Below are positions 43,952-52,441 of a DNA stretch of 64,000 bases, piece after piece. The notes under the pieces are model-generated. The model was not told where the DNA came from. It did no database searches and saw only the letters and a program-made list of their open reading frames with translations. The position numbers and the translations under genes are program-made. This DNA is from Microbacterium hydrocarbonoxydans. GTDB lineage: Bacteria; Actinomycetota; Actinomycetes; Actinomycetales; Microbacteriaceae. Within the stretch, counting starts at the first letter, position 1, and each line of letters opens with the position of its first letter. The stretch spans positions 186,001-250,000 of the forward strand of contig NZ_JYJB01000008.1 of the NCBI RefSeq assembly GCF_000956475.1, given 5' to 3'.

Positions 43952-44821
43952 TCAGAGCGGGAGGGCGTAGTAGAACTGCTGCACGGCGTCGAAGTCGGTG
44001 CCGCGCACCTGCATGACCCAGGGCTGCGAGCCGTCTCCGAGCTTGCTCCACACGATCGTGCTCGCGGCATCGAAGGTGCTCTGCTCCCCCGTGCCGTCCT
44101 GGAACGCCGGTCCTGAATCCGAGGGCTCGCCGAGAGACTCGACGAGCGCCTTCTGCGCGGCCTCCGCAGCCTCATCGTCGGCGAAGCGCCACACCGTGAG
44201 CGTCAGGTCGCCGGCATCCGACGCGAACTCCGCGGCTGCCGCCTCCTCCGCCTGCAGAGGCGAGGTGTCGATCGTCGACCAGCCTTCTGCGCTGGTCCAC
44301 GAGCGCGCCCCGTCTGACACCTCCGGCGCGACGAGCGCGGACAGCTCGACGCAGAAGTCTGTGCAGAGCGCACCGGTGAGGGGCTCGGGAGAAGTCTCGT
44401 CGCGAGGGGGCTGAGACTCGTCGACGGCGGTCACGACCGGTTCGGGCTCGGGCTCGGGCGTCGGGAACGACAGCGTCGTATGCCCGGCGAGGTAGACGAT
44501 GAGTGCGATTGCGCCCCCGAGCAGCGCCAGAAGGAACACGACGATCACCGCGGTGAGCACGCGATAGTTTCCGGATGCCGGCACCGACCCGCCGATGTAC
44601 GGCGAGGTCACGGCGTCTGCGGGCCACTGCTGATCAGGGGCGTCGAGCTGCGTACCGTCCGCGGGAGGCGGCGGCAGCACGGGATCCGCCTGCACCGGAG
44701 TCGGCGGCACAGGAGCCGGCGGCACAGGGGCGGGCGGTACTGGGAGCGGCACAGGGGTCGGCGGTGTCGGCGGCAGCGCGCCCGCGTCATCCGCCCGCTC
44801 GTCTCCCGTGTCGTCGCTCAT
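43952..44821 (-). CDS. Single-pass membrane protein with Pro-rich N-terminus, unknown function
   Basis: I do not recognise a family. The 289-residue protein has an Asp-rich start, a Pro/Val-rich cytoplasmic stretch at residues about 14-55 with repeats of VPPAP and VPPTP, one transmembrane segment (VLTAVIVVFLLALLGGAIALIVYLAG, near residues 85-110), an acidic linker, and an extracellular domain of about 150 residues with one likely disulfide (GALCTDFCVELS). The layout is that of actinobacterial surface proteins with a DUF-like sensor domain. Its start is one base after the dcd stop, so it belongs to the dcd transcript. Confidence 0.78.
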   Translation of the reverse strand: MSDDTGDERADDAGALPPTPPTPVPLPVPPAPVPPAPVPPTPVQADPVLPPPPADGTQLDAPDQQWPADAVTSPYIGGSVPASGNYRVLTAVIVVFLLALLGGAIALIVYLAGHTTLSFPTPEPEPEPVVTAVDESQPPRDETSPEPLTGALCTDFCVELSALVAPEVSDGARSWTSAEGWSTIDTSPLQAEEAAAAEFASDAGDLTLTVWRFADDEAAEAAQKALVESLGEPSDSGPAFQDGTGEQSTFDAASTIVWSKLGDGSQPWVMQVRGTDFDAVQQFYYALPL

Positions 44822-44822
44822 G

Positions 44823-45428
44823 TCAGCCGCCGACGGCTCCCACATCGGTGACGCCGACGTCCGTGCGGTGGAAGTTCTGGAACGAACGGGATGCCGTCGG
44901 CCCCCGCTGCCCCTGGTACCGGTTGCCGTAAGGGCCCGAGCCGTAAGGGTTCTCGGCGGGTGATGTGAGACGGAAGAAGCACAGCTGGCCGATCTTCATT
45001 CCCGGCCACAGCTTGATCGGCAGTGTCGCGACGTTCGCGAGCTCGAGCGTCACGTGACCCGTGAAGCCAGGGTCGATGAACCCGGCCGTGGAGTGCGTGA
45101 TGAGCCCGAGTCGTCCCAGCGACGACTTGCCCTCGAGGCGGGCGGCGATGTCATCCGACAGCGTCACCTGCTCATAGGTCGCCCCGAGCGCGAACTCCCC
45201 GGGGTGCAGGATGAACGGCTCGTCCGGGGAGACCTCGATGAGCCGGGTCAGCTCCGGCTGGTCGACGGAAGGGTCGATGAACGGGTACTTGTGGTTGTCG
45301 AACAGCCGGAAGTACCGGTCCAGCCGCACGTCGATGCTCGACGGCTGGATCATCTCCGGCTCGTGAGGCGCGAGGCCGATCCGGCCGGATGCGAGTTCTG
45401 CCCTGATGTCGCGATCGCTGAGAAGCAC
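44823..45428 (-). CDS. dcd: dCTP deaminase
   Basis: Deaminates dCTP on the route to dTTP; actinobacterial forms may also hydrolyse the product to dUMP. The 201-residue protein has the trimeric dUTPase-fold motifs: [29 protein letters not shown] (catalytic region) with [22 protein letters not shown], and a C-terminal [25 protein letters not shown] tail. The GTG start at 45428 is six bases after a TAGGCT box, which suggests a leaderless mRNA. The tRNA-Gly gene is divergent. Confidence 0.96.
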   Translation of the reverse strand: MLLSDRDIRAELASGRIGLAPHEPEMIQPSSIDVRLDRYFRLFDNHKYPFIDPSVDQPELTRLIEVSPDEPFILHPGEFALGATYEQVTLSDDIAARLEGKSSLGRLGLITHSTAGFIDPGFTGHVTLELANVATLPIKLWPGMKIGQLCFFRLTSPAENPYGSGPYGNRYQGQRGPTASRSFQNFHRTDVGVTDVGAVGG

Positions 45429-45434
45429 GGCACC

Positions 45435-45440
45435 AGCCTA
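45435..45440 (-). promoter_or_regulatory. -10 box for a leaderless dcd transcript
   Basis: On the minus strand TAGGCT is followed by six bases and then the GTG start of dcd at 45428. No ribosome binding site lies between them. Confidence 0.55.
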
Positions 45441-45476
45441 TTTGTTATAGTTGCCGAGCACCGAAACGGTTGCAAC

Positions 45477-45550
45477 GGGGCTGTAGTTCAATGGCAGAAC
45501 TTCTGCTTCCCAAGCAGACAGCGCGGGTTCGATTCCCGTCAGCCCCTCCA
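45477..45550 (+). tRNA. tRNA-Gly, anticodon CCC
   Basis: A complete cloverleaf: acceptor GGGGCTG (45477-45483) pairs with CAGCCCC (45540-45546), D-stem GTTC/GAAC, anticodon stem TCTGC/GCAGA around loop TTCCCAA with anticodon CCC at 45509-45511, and T-arm GCGGG-TTCGATT-CCCGT. The discriminator is T and the CCA end is encoded (45548-45550). It reads GGG glycine codons. Confidence 0.97.
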
Positions 45551-45561
45551 CACGGTTCGGA

Positions 45562-46776
45562 TCACCCCAGCCCCGCCCGCCGACTCCGCAGATACGCCAC
45601 CTCGGCGGCGTTCTCCGCGAGGGCGATCGCCGCGTCGAGCGCCGCGCGCGCCTCGGAATCCCTGCCGAGCCGAGTGAGCACCTGCGCCCTCGCCGCATGG
45701 AACGGGTGGTATCCCCCGAGCTCTCCGGTGAGCTCGTCGATCAGAGCGAGACCCAGTTCAGGGCCGTCGCACTCCCCCACCGCGACGGCCCTGTTGAGCC
45801 GCACGATCGGCGAGGGGTCGAGACGCACGAGCTGGTCGTAGAGTGCGACCACCTGCGTCCAATCGGTCGACGCCCCGTCGGTGTGCACAGCGTTGACGGC
45901 CGCCAGCAGCTGATACCGCCCTGGCGCCAGACCTGACGCCAGCCGCTCACGCACGAGCGCGTGCCCCTCGGCGATGAGCTCGGCATCCCACAGCGCTCTG
46001 TCCTGCTCCGCCAGCGGCACCAGCTCGCCCGCCGCCGAGACGCGCGCCGGGCGTCGCGCCTCGACCAGCAGCATCAGGGCGAGCATCCCGGTGACCTCGC
46101 CGTTCGCCGGCAGCAGCTCCCGCAGCAGCCGGGCCAGCCGGATCGCCTCGGAGGTCAGCTCCTCGCGCACCGGTGGAGCATCCGACCCTGACGCGAGGTA
46201 TCCCTCGTTGAAGATGAGGAAGAGGACCGCCAGCACTCCCGACACCCGAGCGGGAAGATCGTCGGCGCCGGGCGAGCGAAACGGGATGCCGGCTGCGGCG
46301 ATCTTCGCCTTCGCGCGCGTGATGCGGGCGCCCATCGTGGTGTCCTGCACGAGGAACGCCCTCCCGATCTCGGAGACGCTCAGGCCGCCGACCATCCGCA
46401 GGGTCAGCGCGACCCTCGACTCCATCGCGAGCGCAGGATGGCAGCAGACGAAGATCAGCCGCAGCCGGTCGTCGTCGATCGCACCGAGCGGCTCGGTCGT
46501 GGTGTCGTACACGAGCATCGCCTCCCTGTGTCTCGCATCGCGCGTGCTCTCGCGCCTGATCCGGTCGATCGCCTTGCGCGTCGCCGTCGTCGTCAGCCAG
46601 GCGCCCGGTGCCGGCGGCACACCCTCGCTCGGCCAGCGCTCGGCCGCTGTCGCAAACGCCTCGGCGGCGGCATCCTCCGCCGTGTCGAGGTTGCCGAAGC
46701 GCTTGGCGAGCGTCGCGACGACCCGCGCCCACTCCTCACGGTGGACGCGGGTCAGCGCGTCGCGAACGTCGCTCAC
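45562..46776 (-). CDS. ECF42-type sigma factor with C-terminal TPR-like domain (DUF6596)
   Basis: A 404-residue sigma factor. Region 2 is WARVVATLAKRFGNLDTAEDAAAEAFATAAERWPSEGVPPAPGAWLTTTATRKAIDRIRR; region 4 lies around LRLIFVCCHPALAMESRVALTLRMVGGLSVSEIGRAFLVQDTTMGARITRAKAKI. The long C-terminal extension (VLFLIFNEGYLAS, then helical repeats ending LGRDSEARAALDAAIALAENAAEVAYL) is characteristic of the ECF42 group, known to be linked to DGPF/YCII proteins such as the one encoded just upstream. No anti-sigma gene is present. GTG at 46776 overlaps the upstream stop and matches the family N-terminus. Confidence 0.9.
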   Translation of the reverse strand: MSDVRDALTRVHREEWARVVATLAKRFGNLDTAEDAAAEAFATAAERWPSEGVPPAPGAWLTTTATRKAIDRIRRESTRDARHREAMLVYDTTTEPLGAIDDDRLRLIFVCCHPALAMESRVALTLRMVGGLSVSEIGRAFLVQDTTMGARITRAKAKIAAAGIPFRSPGADDLPARVSGVLAVLFLIFNEGYLASGSDAPPVREELTSEAIRLARLLRELLPANGEVTGMLALMLLVEARRPARVSAAGELVPLAEQDRALWDAELIAEGHALVRERLASGLAPGRYQLLAAVNAVHTDGASTDWTQVVALYDQLVRLDPSPIVRLNRAVAVGECDGPELGLALIDELTGELGGYHPFHAARAQVLTRLGRDSEARAALDAAIALAENAAEVAYLRSRRAGLG

Positions 46777-47108
46777 GCGGGCGGAGGCAGCATGGGGCGG
46801 ATCTCGAGGCGGCGGTTGCACGCCTTCGAGCCCTCCGCCATCAGCTTCAGGGCGACGTCGAGATCGGATGCTTCGATGATCCAGAGTCCTGCCGCCCACT
46901 CCTTGGCTTCGGTGAACGGGCCGTCGGTGAAGATCGGCTCGTCGCCTCGGCCGTCGACGACGGTCGAGGCCGTCGGGTCGGCAAGGCCCGCAGCGAACAC
47001 CCAGTGTCCGCCTGCCACGAGCTTCTCGTTGAACGCGTCGATCGCGACCGCCTCCTCGGCGGTTCCCGACTCACTGCGGCTGTCGATGACGTTGACCAGA
47101 TACTGCAT
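46773..47108 (-). CDS. YciI/DGPF domain protein
   Basis: A 111-residue protein of the YCII-related fold: MQYLVNVIDS at the start, HWVFAAGLADPTASTVVD, and the DGPF signature within IFTDGPFTEAKEWAAGLWIIEASDLDVALKLM. The biochemical role is unsettled; these proteins co-occur with ECF42 sigma factors and may act in their regulation. GAGAGG lies upstream of the ATG. It overlaps the sigma gene by four bases and follows the reductase-like gene by 17 bp, so the three form one operon. Confidence 0.92.
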   Translation of the reverse strand: MQYLVNVIDSRSESGTAEEAVAIDAFNEKLVAGGHWVFAAGLADPTASTVVDGRGDEPIFTDGPFTEAKEWAAGLWIIEASDLDVALKLMAEGSKACNRRLEIRPMLPPPA

Positions 47109-47125
47109 GTCGTCGATCCTCTCGT

Positions 47126-47722
47126 TCAGGCGTACTCGGGGCGTCCGCCCACGCGATAGGTCAGCGCCACGATCCCGGTGCGGAAGACGGTGGAGTGCTG
47201 CAGCTCGAGACCGAAGTCCAGGCCGTCCCGCGGGAACAGCCTCTCACCCTCGCCCACGATCACCGGGAACTGGATGAGGTTCAGCTCGTCGACGAGCTCG
47301 TTCTCTAGCAGCCAGCGGGCAAGGGCCGCGCTGCCGACCACGAGGAGCTCTCCGCCGGGCTGCGCCTTGAGCTCGCGGATGCGGGCGGCGACATCGCCGG
47401 AGATCACCGTGGTGCCCTCCCAGCTCGGCTCGGTCAGCGTGTTCGACACCACGTGCTTGGGCTTCGAGCTGATCGCCTCCCCGAACCCGCTGTCGTCGCT
47501 GCGCGCACCCCAGTAGGTCTCGAAGAGCCCGTACGTCTTCCGGCCCAGCAGGAAGGCGTCGGGACGCTGCCAGGTGTCGAGGATGTACTGCACGGCGTCG
47601 CCGTCGTTCAGCGGCAGCGCCCAGCCGCCGCGGGTGAACCCCGGGTCCATCTCCTCGTTGTTGCCGCCGTTCGCCTGGGCGACTCCGTCGAGGGTGACCT
47701 GCAGGCTGATCGTGAGCTTCAT
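47126..47722 (-). CDS. Dihydrofolate reductase-like (RibD C-terminal domain) protein
   Basis: A 198-residue NADPH-dependent reductase-like protein. It begins MKLTISLQVTLDGVAQANGG, has FLLGRKTYGLFETYW, KHVVSNTL, and the ELLVVGSAALARWLLENELVDELNLIQFPVIVGEGERLF motif of the RibD_C family, of which bacterial members replace or resemble DHFR. The physiological substrate is not clear. The ATG at 47720-47722 has AAAGGA upstream; upstream in-frame codons are Arg-rich and unlikely. It is first in the operon with the YciI and ECF42 genes, as is common for that sigma group. Confidence 0.9.
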   Translation of the reverse strand: MKLTISLQVTLDGVAQANGGNNEEMDPGFTRGGWALPLNDGDAVQYILDTWQRPDAFLLGRKTYGLFETYWGARSDDSGFGEAISSKPKHVVSNTLTEPSWEGTTVISGDVAARIRELKAQPGGELLVVGSAALARWLLENELVDELNLIQFPVIVGEGERLFPRDGLDFGLELQHSTVFRTGIVALTYRVGGRPEYA

Positions 47723-47817
47723 GATGAGTTCCTTTCTCTCACCACTGCTACGGACGGCACAGGCCCGTTTCGACAGCGCCGCGAAGAAATTTCTCGAAAC
47801 CGGCAGGGCCGAATGCC

Positions 47818-48642
47818 TCACTCCACCTCGGGCGCCTTCGGGATGCTGTATCCGGAAGGCGCGACATTCGCATCCAGCGACCGCTTCCACGCCCCGGAGG
47901 AGATGTACTCCTTCAGCGCGTCGCGCACAGCATCCGCTCTGTCATCGCCCTTCTTCATGCCGATCCCGTAGCGCTCGTCGGTGAAGCCCTTGCCGACCAC
48001 CCGCAGCACGCCGCTGTAGTCGGGCTGCGCCGCGAAACCGGCGAGGATCACATCGTCGGTCGAGACCGCGTCGACGGATCCTGCCACCAGGTCGCGCACA
48101 CACTCCGACCAGGTCGGCACCTTCACCACCGAGATCTCTCCGAGGTAGTGCTCCGTCAGGTAGTCGACCGAGGTGGTGCCTTCAGCGGCGCACACCTTCT
48201 TGCCGTCGAGCGTCTCAGGCCCGGTGATGGTCACGTCGTTGCGGCGGATCAGCAGGTCCTGGTGCGCGACGAAGTACGGGCCGACGAAGTCGACCGTCTC
48301 GGCGCGCTCCTCCGTGATCGAGAAGGTCGAGACGACCAGATCGACCTCGCCGCTCTCGAGTGCGCTCACCCGCTCACCCTGATCGATGCGCTGCCACACG
48401 ATGTTCTTCGTCGGGACCCCGAGCTTGCCGGCCACGTAGTTGGCGGTGTCGATGTCGAAGCCCGCATACCCCTCGTCGGTCTTCAGGCTGATGCCTGGCA
48501 GGTCGCCCGCCACGCCGATGGTGAGCGAGCCGTCGCCGCTGGCCTCGTTGTCTCCGGTCGAGGTCGGCGGCGTCTGCGAGCATCCGCTGATCGCGGCGGC
48601 GCAGACGATGGCGCCGACGAGAACTGCTGTCAGACGACGCAT
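47818..48642 (-). CDS. Amino acid-type solute-binding lipoprotein (SBP_bac_3), no ABC partner nearby
   Basis: A 274-residue lipoprotein with a signal peptide and lipobox ISGC (cysteine about residue 21). The mature domain has the GluB/GlnH pattern: GFDIDTANYVAGKLGVPTKNIVWQRIDQGERVSALESGEVDLVVSTFSITEERAETVDFVGPYFVAHQDLLI and GKKVCAAEGTTSVDYL. Arg and Asp positions that bind the alpha-amino and carboxyl groups appear kept. Two cysteines (VCAAEG and SECVRD) may be bridged. No ABC permease or ATPase is adjacent; instead the gene begins one base after the stop of an APC permease, an unusual pairing. Confidence 0.9.
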   Translation of the reverse strand: MRRLTAVLVGAIVCAAAISGCSQTPPTSTGDNEASGDGSLTIGVAGDLPGISLKTDEGYAGFDIDTANYVAGKLGVPTKNIVWQRIDQGERVSALESGEVDLVVSTFSITEERAETVDFVGPYFVAHQDLLIRRNDVTITGPETLDGKKVCAAEGTTSVDYLTEHYLGEISVVKVPTWSECVRDLVAGSVDAVSTDDVILAGFAAQPDYSGVLRVVGKGFTDERYGIGMKKGDDRADAVRDALKEYISSGAWKRSLDANVAPSGYSIPKAPEVE

Positions 48643-48643
48643 G

Positions 48644-50260
48644 TCATTTCTCCTTCTCGTCGGTCGGCCCGGTGCGCTTCGGCTTCTGCGGCTTCACCCT
48701 GGCCGTGCCCACCGCAGCGATCAGCTCGGTCTTCGGCGCCGCCTCGCGCACCGGCGCGTACCGCGGGCCGTCGTCGGTCCACCGGCCGAGCATCTGACCA
48801 CCCGTGGCCTCGACGACGCGCGGCTTCACGATCAGCCATCCGACCTCGAAGATCACGAGAAGTGCGGGCAAGCCGATCGCCACCACGACGAATCCCGTCT
48901 TGTGCCAGAAGTACGGCGACGCCTGCCACCCAGAGATCGCCATGCCGATGACCACGAACACGAGGAACGCGAGGCCGAGATAGCTGGTCCACGGGGTTCC
49001 CGGTGCGCGGAACGGGCTGGCCGGCACCACCCCTCGATCCGAGAGCCTGCGCAGCCTCAGCTGGCAGACGAAGATGGTTCCCCACGTGAACAGCACCGCG
49101 ATCGCGGCCGCCTCGAGCGCGATCTCGAACGCGTCGGGACTGAGCGCATTCAGCACCGATCCGAACACGTAGACCACCGCCGTCATCACGATCCCCGCCC
49201 AGGGGACGCCCGAGGTGCTCATCTTCAACGTGAAGCCCGGTGCCTGCTTCGCGATGCCGAGGCTGCGCAGCACGCGCCCGGTCGTGTAGAGGCCGGAGTT
49301 CAGTGATGACATCGCCGCGACGATGAGGACCGCCTGGATCACGCTCGCCATCCACGGCATCCCCATGCGGCCGAACACCGTGACGAAGGGGCTGATGCCC
49401 GGCGTGAACTCGCTGGTCGGCAGGATGCACACGAGCAGGAACAGGGCGCCGCAGTAGAACACCGCGATGCGCACGATCACCGCGTTGACCGCTTTGGGCA
49501 CCTCGCGCTTCGGGTCCTCCATCTCGCCCGCCGCGATGCCGACCATCTCGATCGCCGCGTACGCGAAGACCACGCCCGACATGACCAGGATCGGCCCCGC
49601 CCAGCCGAAGGCGCCGTCCGTCGGCCAGAAGCCGCCAGGGTTGCTCCAGAGGTTCTGGATGCCGGCCCGATGGCCGCCCACGTCGAGACTCATGACCACC
49701 ACGACCAGGCCGACGGCGAGGAACACGACGATGGCCGTGACCTTGAGAACGGATGCCCAGAACTCGAACTCGCCGAACGCCTTCGCCGACAGCAGGTTGA
49801 CGACGAGCACGACGGCCAGAGCGATCAGCACCGTCGCCCAGGTCGGCATCTGCGGCCACCAGTACTGCACATAGAGGCCGACCGCCGACAGTTCGGCGAT
49901 GCCGGTCAGCGCCCAGTTCGTCCAGTACATCCACCCGGTGTAGTAGGCGGCCTTCTCGCCGAAGAACTCGCGCATCCACGACACGAAGGCGCCGGACGTC
50001 GTTCGATAGAGCACGAGCTCGCCGAGTGAGCGCATCAGGAAGTACGCGATCAATCCGACGAACGCGTAACTCAGCACGAGAGCCGGCCCGTTGTCGTGCA
50101 GCCGGGACGCGGATCCGAGGAAGAGACCCGTGCCGATCGCGCCGCCGATCGCGATCATCTGCACCTGACGCCGCCCGAGGGTCTTCTTGTACCCCTCCTG
50201 TTCGGCGTCCTCGCTCTCCTCGATGAAGTCCGACGACGTGGAGATCTCGGCCTGCGACAT
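48644..50260 (-). CDS. Amino acid permease (APC superfamily, AnsP/CycA/GabP-like)
   Basis: A 538-residue, 12-segment secondary transporter. It has QVQMIAIGGAIGTGLFLGSASRLHDNGPALVLSYAFVGLIAYFLMRSLGELVLYRTTSGAFVSWMREFFGEKAAYYTGWMYWTNWALTGIAE, the amino acid transporter family signature, and a long charged C-terminal tail ending PKRTGPTDEKEK. The related transporters take up asparagine, GABA or D-Ala/Gly. The ATG at 50258-50260 is chosen by the MSQAEISTSSDF start; upstream codons are not conserved-looking. It is the first gene of a two-gene operon with the solute-binding lipoprotein. Confidence 0.92.
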   Translation of the reverse strand: MSQAEISTSSDFIEESEDAEQEGYKKTLGRRQVQMIAIGGAIGTGLFLGSASRLHDNGPALVLSYAFVGLIAYFLMRSLGELVLYRTTSGAFVSWMREFFGEKAAYYTGWMYWTNWALTGIAELSAVGLYVQYWWPQMPTWATVLIALAVVLVVNLLSAKAFGEFEFWASVLKVTAIVVFLAVGLVVVVMSLDVGGHRAGIQNLWSNPGGFWPTDGAFGWAGPILVMSGVVFAYAAIEMVGIAAGEMEDPKREVPKAVNAVIVRIAVFYCGALFLLVCILPTSEFTPGISPFVTVFGRMGMPWMASVIQAVLIVAAMSSLNSGLYTTGRVLRSLGIAKQAPGFTLKMSTSGVPWAGIVMTAVVYVFGSVLNALSPDAFEIALEAAAIAVLFTWGTIFVCQLRLRRLSDRGVVPASPFRAPGTPWTSYLGLAFLVFVVIGMAISGWQASPYFWHKTGFVVVAIGLPALLVIFEVGWLIVKPRVVEATGGQMLGRWTDDGPRYAPVREAAPKTELIAAVGTARVKPQKPKRTGPTDEKEK

Positions 50261-50414
50261 CACTGCCCCCCATCTCGCCGACGCGAGAACACCGTACGCG
50301 TTCCGGGAGGCCGACGCTGACGGGGGTAGCTTGGCAGACGATCGCGCGGGAGACAATGGCCGATTCCCGCATCGCCGACGGCGGCTCAGCGCGTGGAACC
50401 TCGCGGAACCGGCC

Positions 50415-50882
50415 TCACGGCGCCCCGCCGTACGAGCGGATCTTGTACTCCGTGGTCTCCAGGGCGAGCGTCAGTTCTCCGAGCTGCCGTGAGATGCGAT
50501 CGCGCTGATCGAGCATCATCTGCCGACGCTCCGGCATCGTCTCGGCGCCGCCCTCGACCAGCCGCACATAGTGCCGCAGGTCGCTCATGGTCATGCCCGA
50601 CACCCGCATCCGGATGAGGAAGACCAGTCGGCGCAGGTGGGCGGGCGAGTACTCGCGGTACCCCGAGGCATTGCGGTCGGGATGCGCGAGTCCTTCCCGC
50701 TCGTAGTATCTGAGCGTGTGCGAGGACTGGCCAAGCAGCTCTGCCGCCTCGGCGATTCCGAGGGCCGAGGACGTGTCCTCGACCGTCGAATCGTCGAGAA
50801 GCGTGTGCCGGGCGTCGACGGCCGAGGCGGATGATGCGCGGGGCTCGGCGAGCATCAGCTCGATCAGATCTGCGGTCGCCAT
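50415..50882 (-). CDS. MerR family transcriptional regulator
   Basis: A 155-residue regulator. An N-terminal extension of about 38 residues precedes the winged helix, LGIAEAAELLGQSSHTLRYYEREGLAHPDRNASGYREYSPAHLRRLVFLIRMRVSGMTMSDLRHYVRL, and a coiled-coil dimer helix (ERRQMMLDQRDRISRQLGELTLALETTEYKI). There are no cysteines for metal binding, so it is the small-molecule or oxidoreductase-linked kind. It follows the SDR gene by nine bases on the same strand and likely regulates it. Confidence 0.9.
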   Translation of the reverse strand: MATADLIELMLAEPRASSASAVDARHTLLDDSTVEDTSSALGIAEAAELLGQSSHTLRYYEREGLAHPDRNASGYREYSPAHLRRLVFLIRMRVSGMTMSDLRHYVRLVEGGAETMPERRQMMLDQRDRISRQLGELTLALETTEYKIRSYGGAP

Positions 50883-50891
50883 TCCCACACC

Positions 50892-51773
50892 CTACTTCTG
50901 CCGGAACGCCCGGGCTGACGGGGCCTGACCCGGGAAGTCGGCGGATTCGCTGAGCTCAGCCCAACGCCGGATCTCGACGAGGCCGTGCTCGTGCGCGGCA
51001 GTCAGATTCTTCACCGCTTCAGCACCGAGGGCGAGCCGCAGCGGCGCATCGGGCTCTTGCAGGACTCGTCGGATGATCGCCGCCGCCCTGACGGGATCTC
51101 CCTCCTGACGACCGTCTGCACCCGCCATGTCGGCGCGCACCGCCGCGACGACCCCGTCGTAGGTGGCGTTCTGCGTGGCCCCGCGAAGCACGTCACCCGC
51201 ATTGAACCGCGTGCGGAAGCGGCTCGGCTCGACGATCAGCACCCGGATGCCGAATGGCGCCACCTCACCCGCCAGCGCTTCCGACCACCCTTCCAGCGCG
51301 AACTTTCCCGCGGAATAGCTGCCGACTCCGGGGAACGACATGCGTCCGCCCTGGCTGCTCATCTGCACGATCGCGCCCGATCGCGCTTCGCGCATGCCGG
51401 GCAGCACGGCTCGCACGAAGGCGGCGGGACCGAACAGGTGCTGATCGAGCATGTCTCGCAGTTCCTCGCCGGTGACGTCTTCGGCGGCGCCCACCTGGCC
51501 CACCCCTGCGTTGTTGACCAGGACGTCCACGCCGCCGAACTCGGCGACCGCATGCGCCACCACCGCCGCCGCGCCTTCTGCGTCGCGCACGTCATGCGCG
51601 ACCGCGGAGAAGCGGCCCGGATGGCGCGAAGCGAGATCGTCCATCCGCTCTGGCCGACGGCCGGTGCCGACGACCCGATCTCCCGCGTCGAGCGCGGCCT
51701 CCGCAAGCGCTCGTCCCAGGCCGGAGCCTGCCCCGGTGATGAGCCACGTCTTGTGTCGTTGTGCTGTGTCCAT
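50892..51773 (-). CDS. SDR family NAD(P)-dependent oxidoreductase
   Basis: A 293-residue short-chain dehydrogenase. It has the cofactor motif TGAGSGLG near residues 13-20, an Arg pair GTGRRPERM suggesting NADP, NNAG in VLVNNAGVGQVG, catalytic Ser in QMSSQGGRMSFPG and the YSAGKFALEG Tyr-Lys pair. The substrate is unknown. A TAGCGT box at 51781-51786 lies seven bases before the ATG at 51773, which supports that start over the GTG at 51782. It is co-transcribed with the MerR gene. Confidence 0.93.
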   Translation of the reverse strand: MDTAQRHKTWLITGAGSGLGRALAEAALDAGDRVVGTGRRPERMDDLASRHPGRFSAVAHDVRDAEGAAAVVAHAVAEFGGVDVLVNNAGVGQVGAAEDVTGEELRDMLDQHLFGPAAFVRAVLPGMREARSGAIVQMSSQGGRMSFPGVGSYSAGKFALEGWSEALAGEVAPFGIRVLIVEPSRFRTRFNAGDVLRGATQNATYDGVVAAVRADMAGADGRQEGDPVRAAAIIRRVLQEPDAPLRLALGAEAVKNLTAAHEHGLVEIRRWAELSESADFPGQAPSARAFRQK

Positions 51774-51780
51774 GTCGGCC

Positions 51781-51786
51781 ACGCTA
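51781..51786 (-). promoter_or_regulatory. -10 box for a leaderless SDR transcript
   Basis: TAGCGT on the minus strand is seven bases before the ATG at 51771-51773 and would overlap the alternative GTG start at 51782, which decides in favour of the ATG. Confidence 0.45.
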
Positions 51787-51821
51787 GGGATTGAAGCGCG
51801 CTCGAAGGCAAATGGGCGGAC

Positions 51822-52190
51822 TCAGCTTCTTCGTGACTCCAGGAGCTTCGAGAGCGCGGCGGTGTATGCGTCGCCGCTCGCCCGTGCGGCCTCCCCGTCG
51901 CGGAGCACCACGATGAACAGCCCCTGATCTCCCGAGGAGATGCGTGCCGCCAGAAGAGCGCGTTCCCAGAGCAGCACGACCTCCAGCCCGCCGGCATATG
52001 CAGGCTCGGCCATCGCGCTGGTCGTGAGGAACCGGCGTCGCTCGGTCGCTCCGGCGAGCGCCGCCAGTCGCGCACGAACCTCCCTGAACGGCTGAGGAGA
52101 AGGGGCGTCCGGGGTGAACACCTCGGCGAAGACCCGCGCCGCCACCTGGTCGGCGCCGCTGGCGAGAAGGTTCGAGATGGGGTCGCTCAC
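51822..52190 (-). CDS. Hypothetical protein, 122 residues
   Basis: No family recognised. It is a soluble, mostly helical protein with a hydrophobic core stretch GGLEVVLLWERALLAARI and a strand GLFIVVLRDGEAA. It starts with GTG at 52190 and overlaps the end of the small coiled-coil gene upstream by four bases, so the two are translated together. Codon use matches neighbouring genes, which supports a real gene. Confidence 0.6.
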   Translation of the reverse strand: MSDPISNLLASGADQVAARVFAEVFTPDAPSPQPFREVRARLAALAGATERRRFLTTSAMAEPAYAGGLEVVLLWERALLAARISSGDQGLFIVVLRDGEAARASGDAYTAALSKLLESRRS

Positions 52191-52357
52191 GGCGTCGTGC
52201 CCCGCCCCTCGAGTTGCGCGACCCGCCGTTCCAGCGCGGCGATGCGGTTGTACAGGTCGACCAGCGTGACGCCGTCGGCGACCACTCCGGGTCGAGTGCT
52301 GAAGCGGCGGACGAAGTCTTCACGGGATTCCCCCGGCAACTGGTCGAAGTACCCCAT
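52187..52357 (-). CDS. Small coiled-coil protein, 56 residues
   Basis: From the ATG at 52355-52357 the product is MGYFDQLPGESREDFVRRF followed by a helix LVDLYNRIAALERRVAQLEG with heptad spacing. GGAG lies six bases upstream of the ATG; longer in-frame starts reach into sequence without coding character. It overlaps the 122-residue gene downstream by four bases. Function unknown; oligomerisation through the C-terminal helix is likely. Confidence 0.55.
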   Translation of the reverse strand: MGYFDQLPGESREDFVRRFSTRPGVVADGVTLVDLYNRIAALERRVAQLEGRGTTP

Positions 52358-52441
52358 CGCGATCTCCAAGTCTGTGACGGCGGATTCAGCCTGCGTCGAA
52401 CCACCGTAGCGGCTCCGCCACCGCATCCGACGCTCAAAGCG

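Noticed and set aside
45477..45550. tRNA gene as an integration site
   Set aside because: No direct repeat of the tRNA 3' end and no integrase gene were seen on either side.
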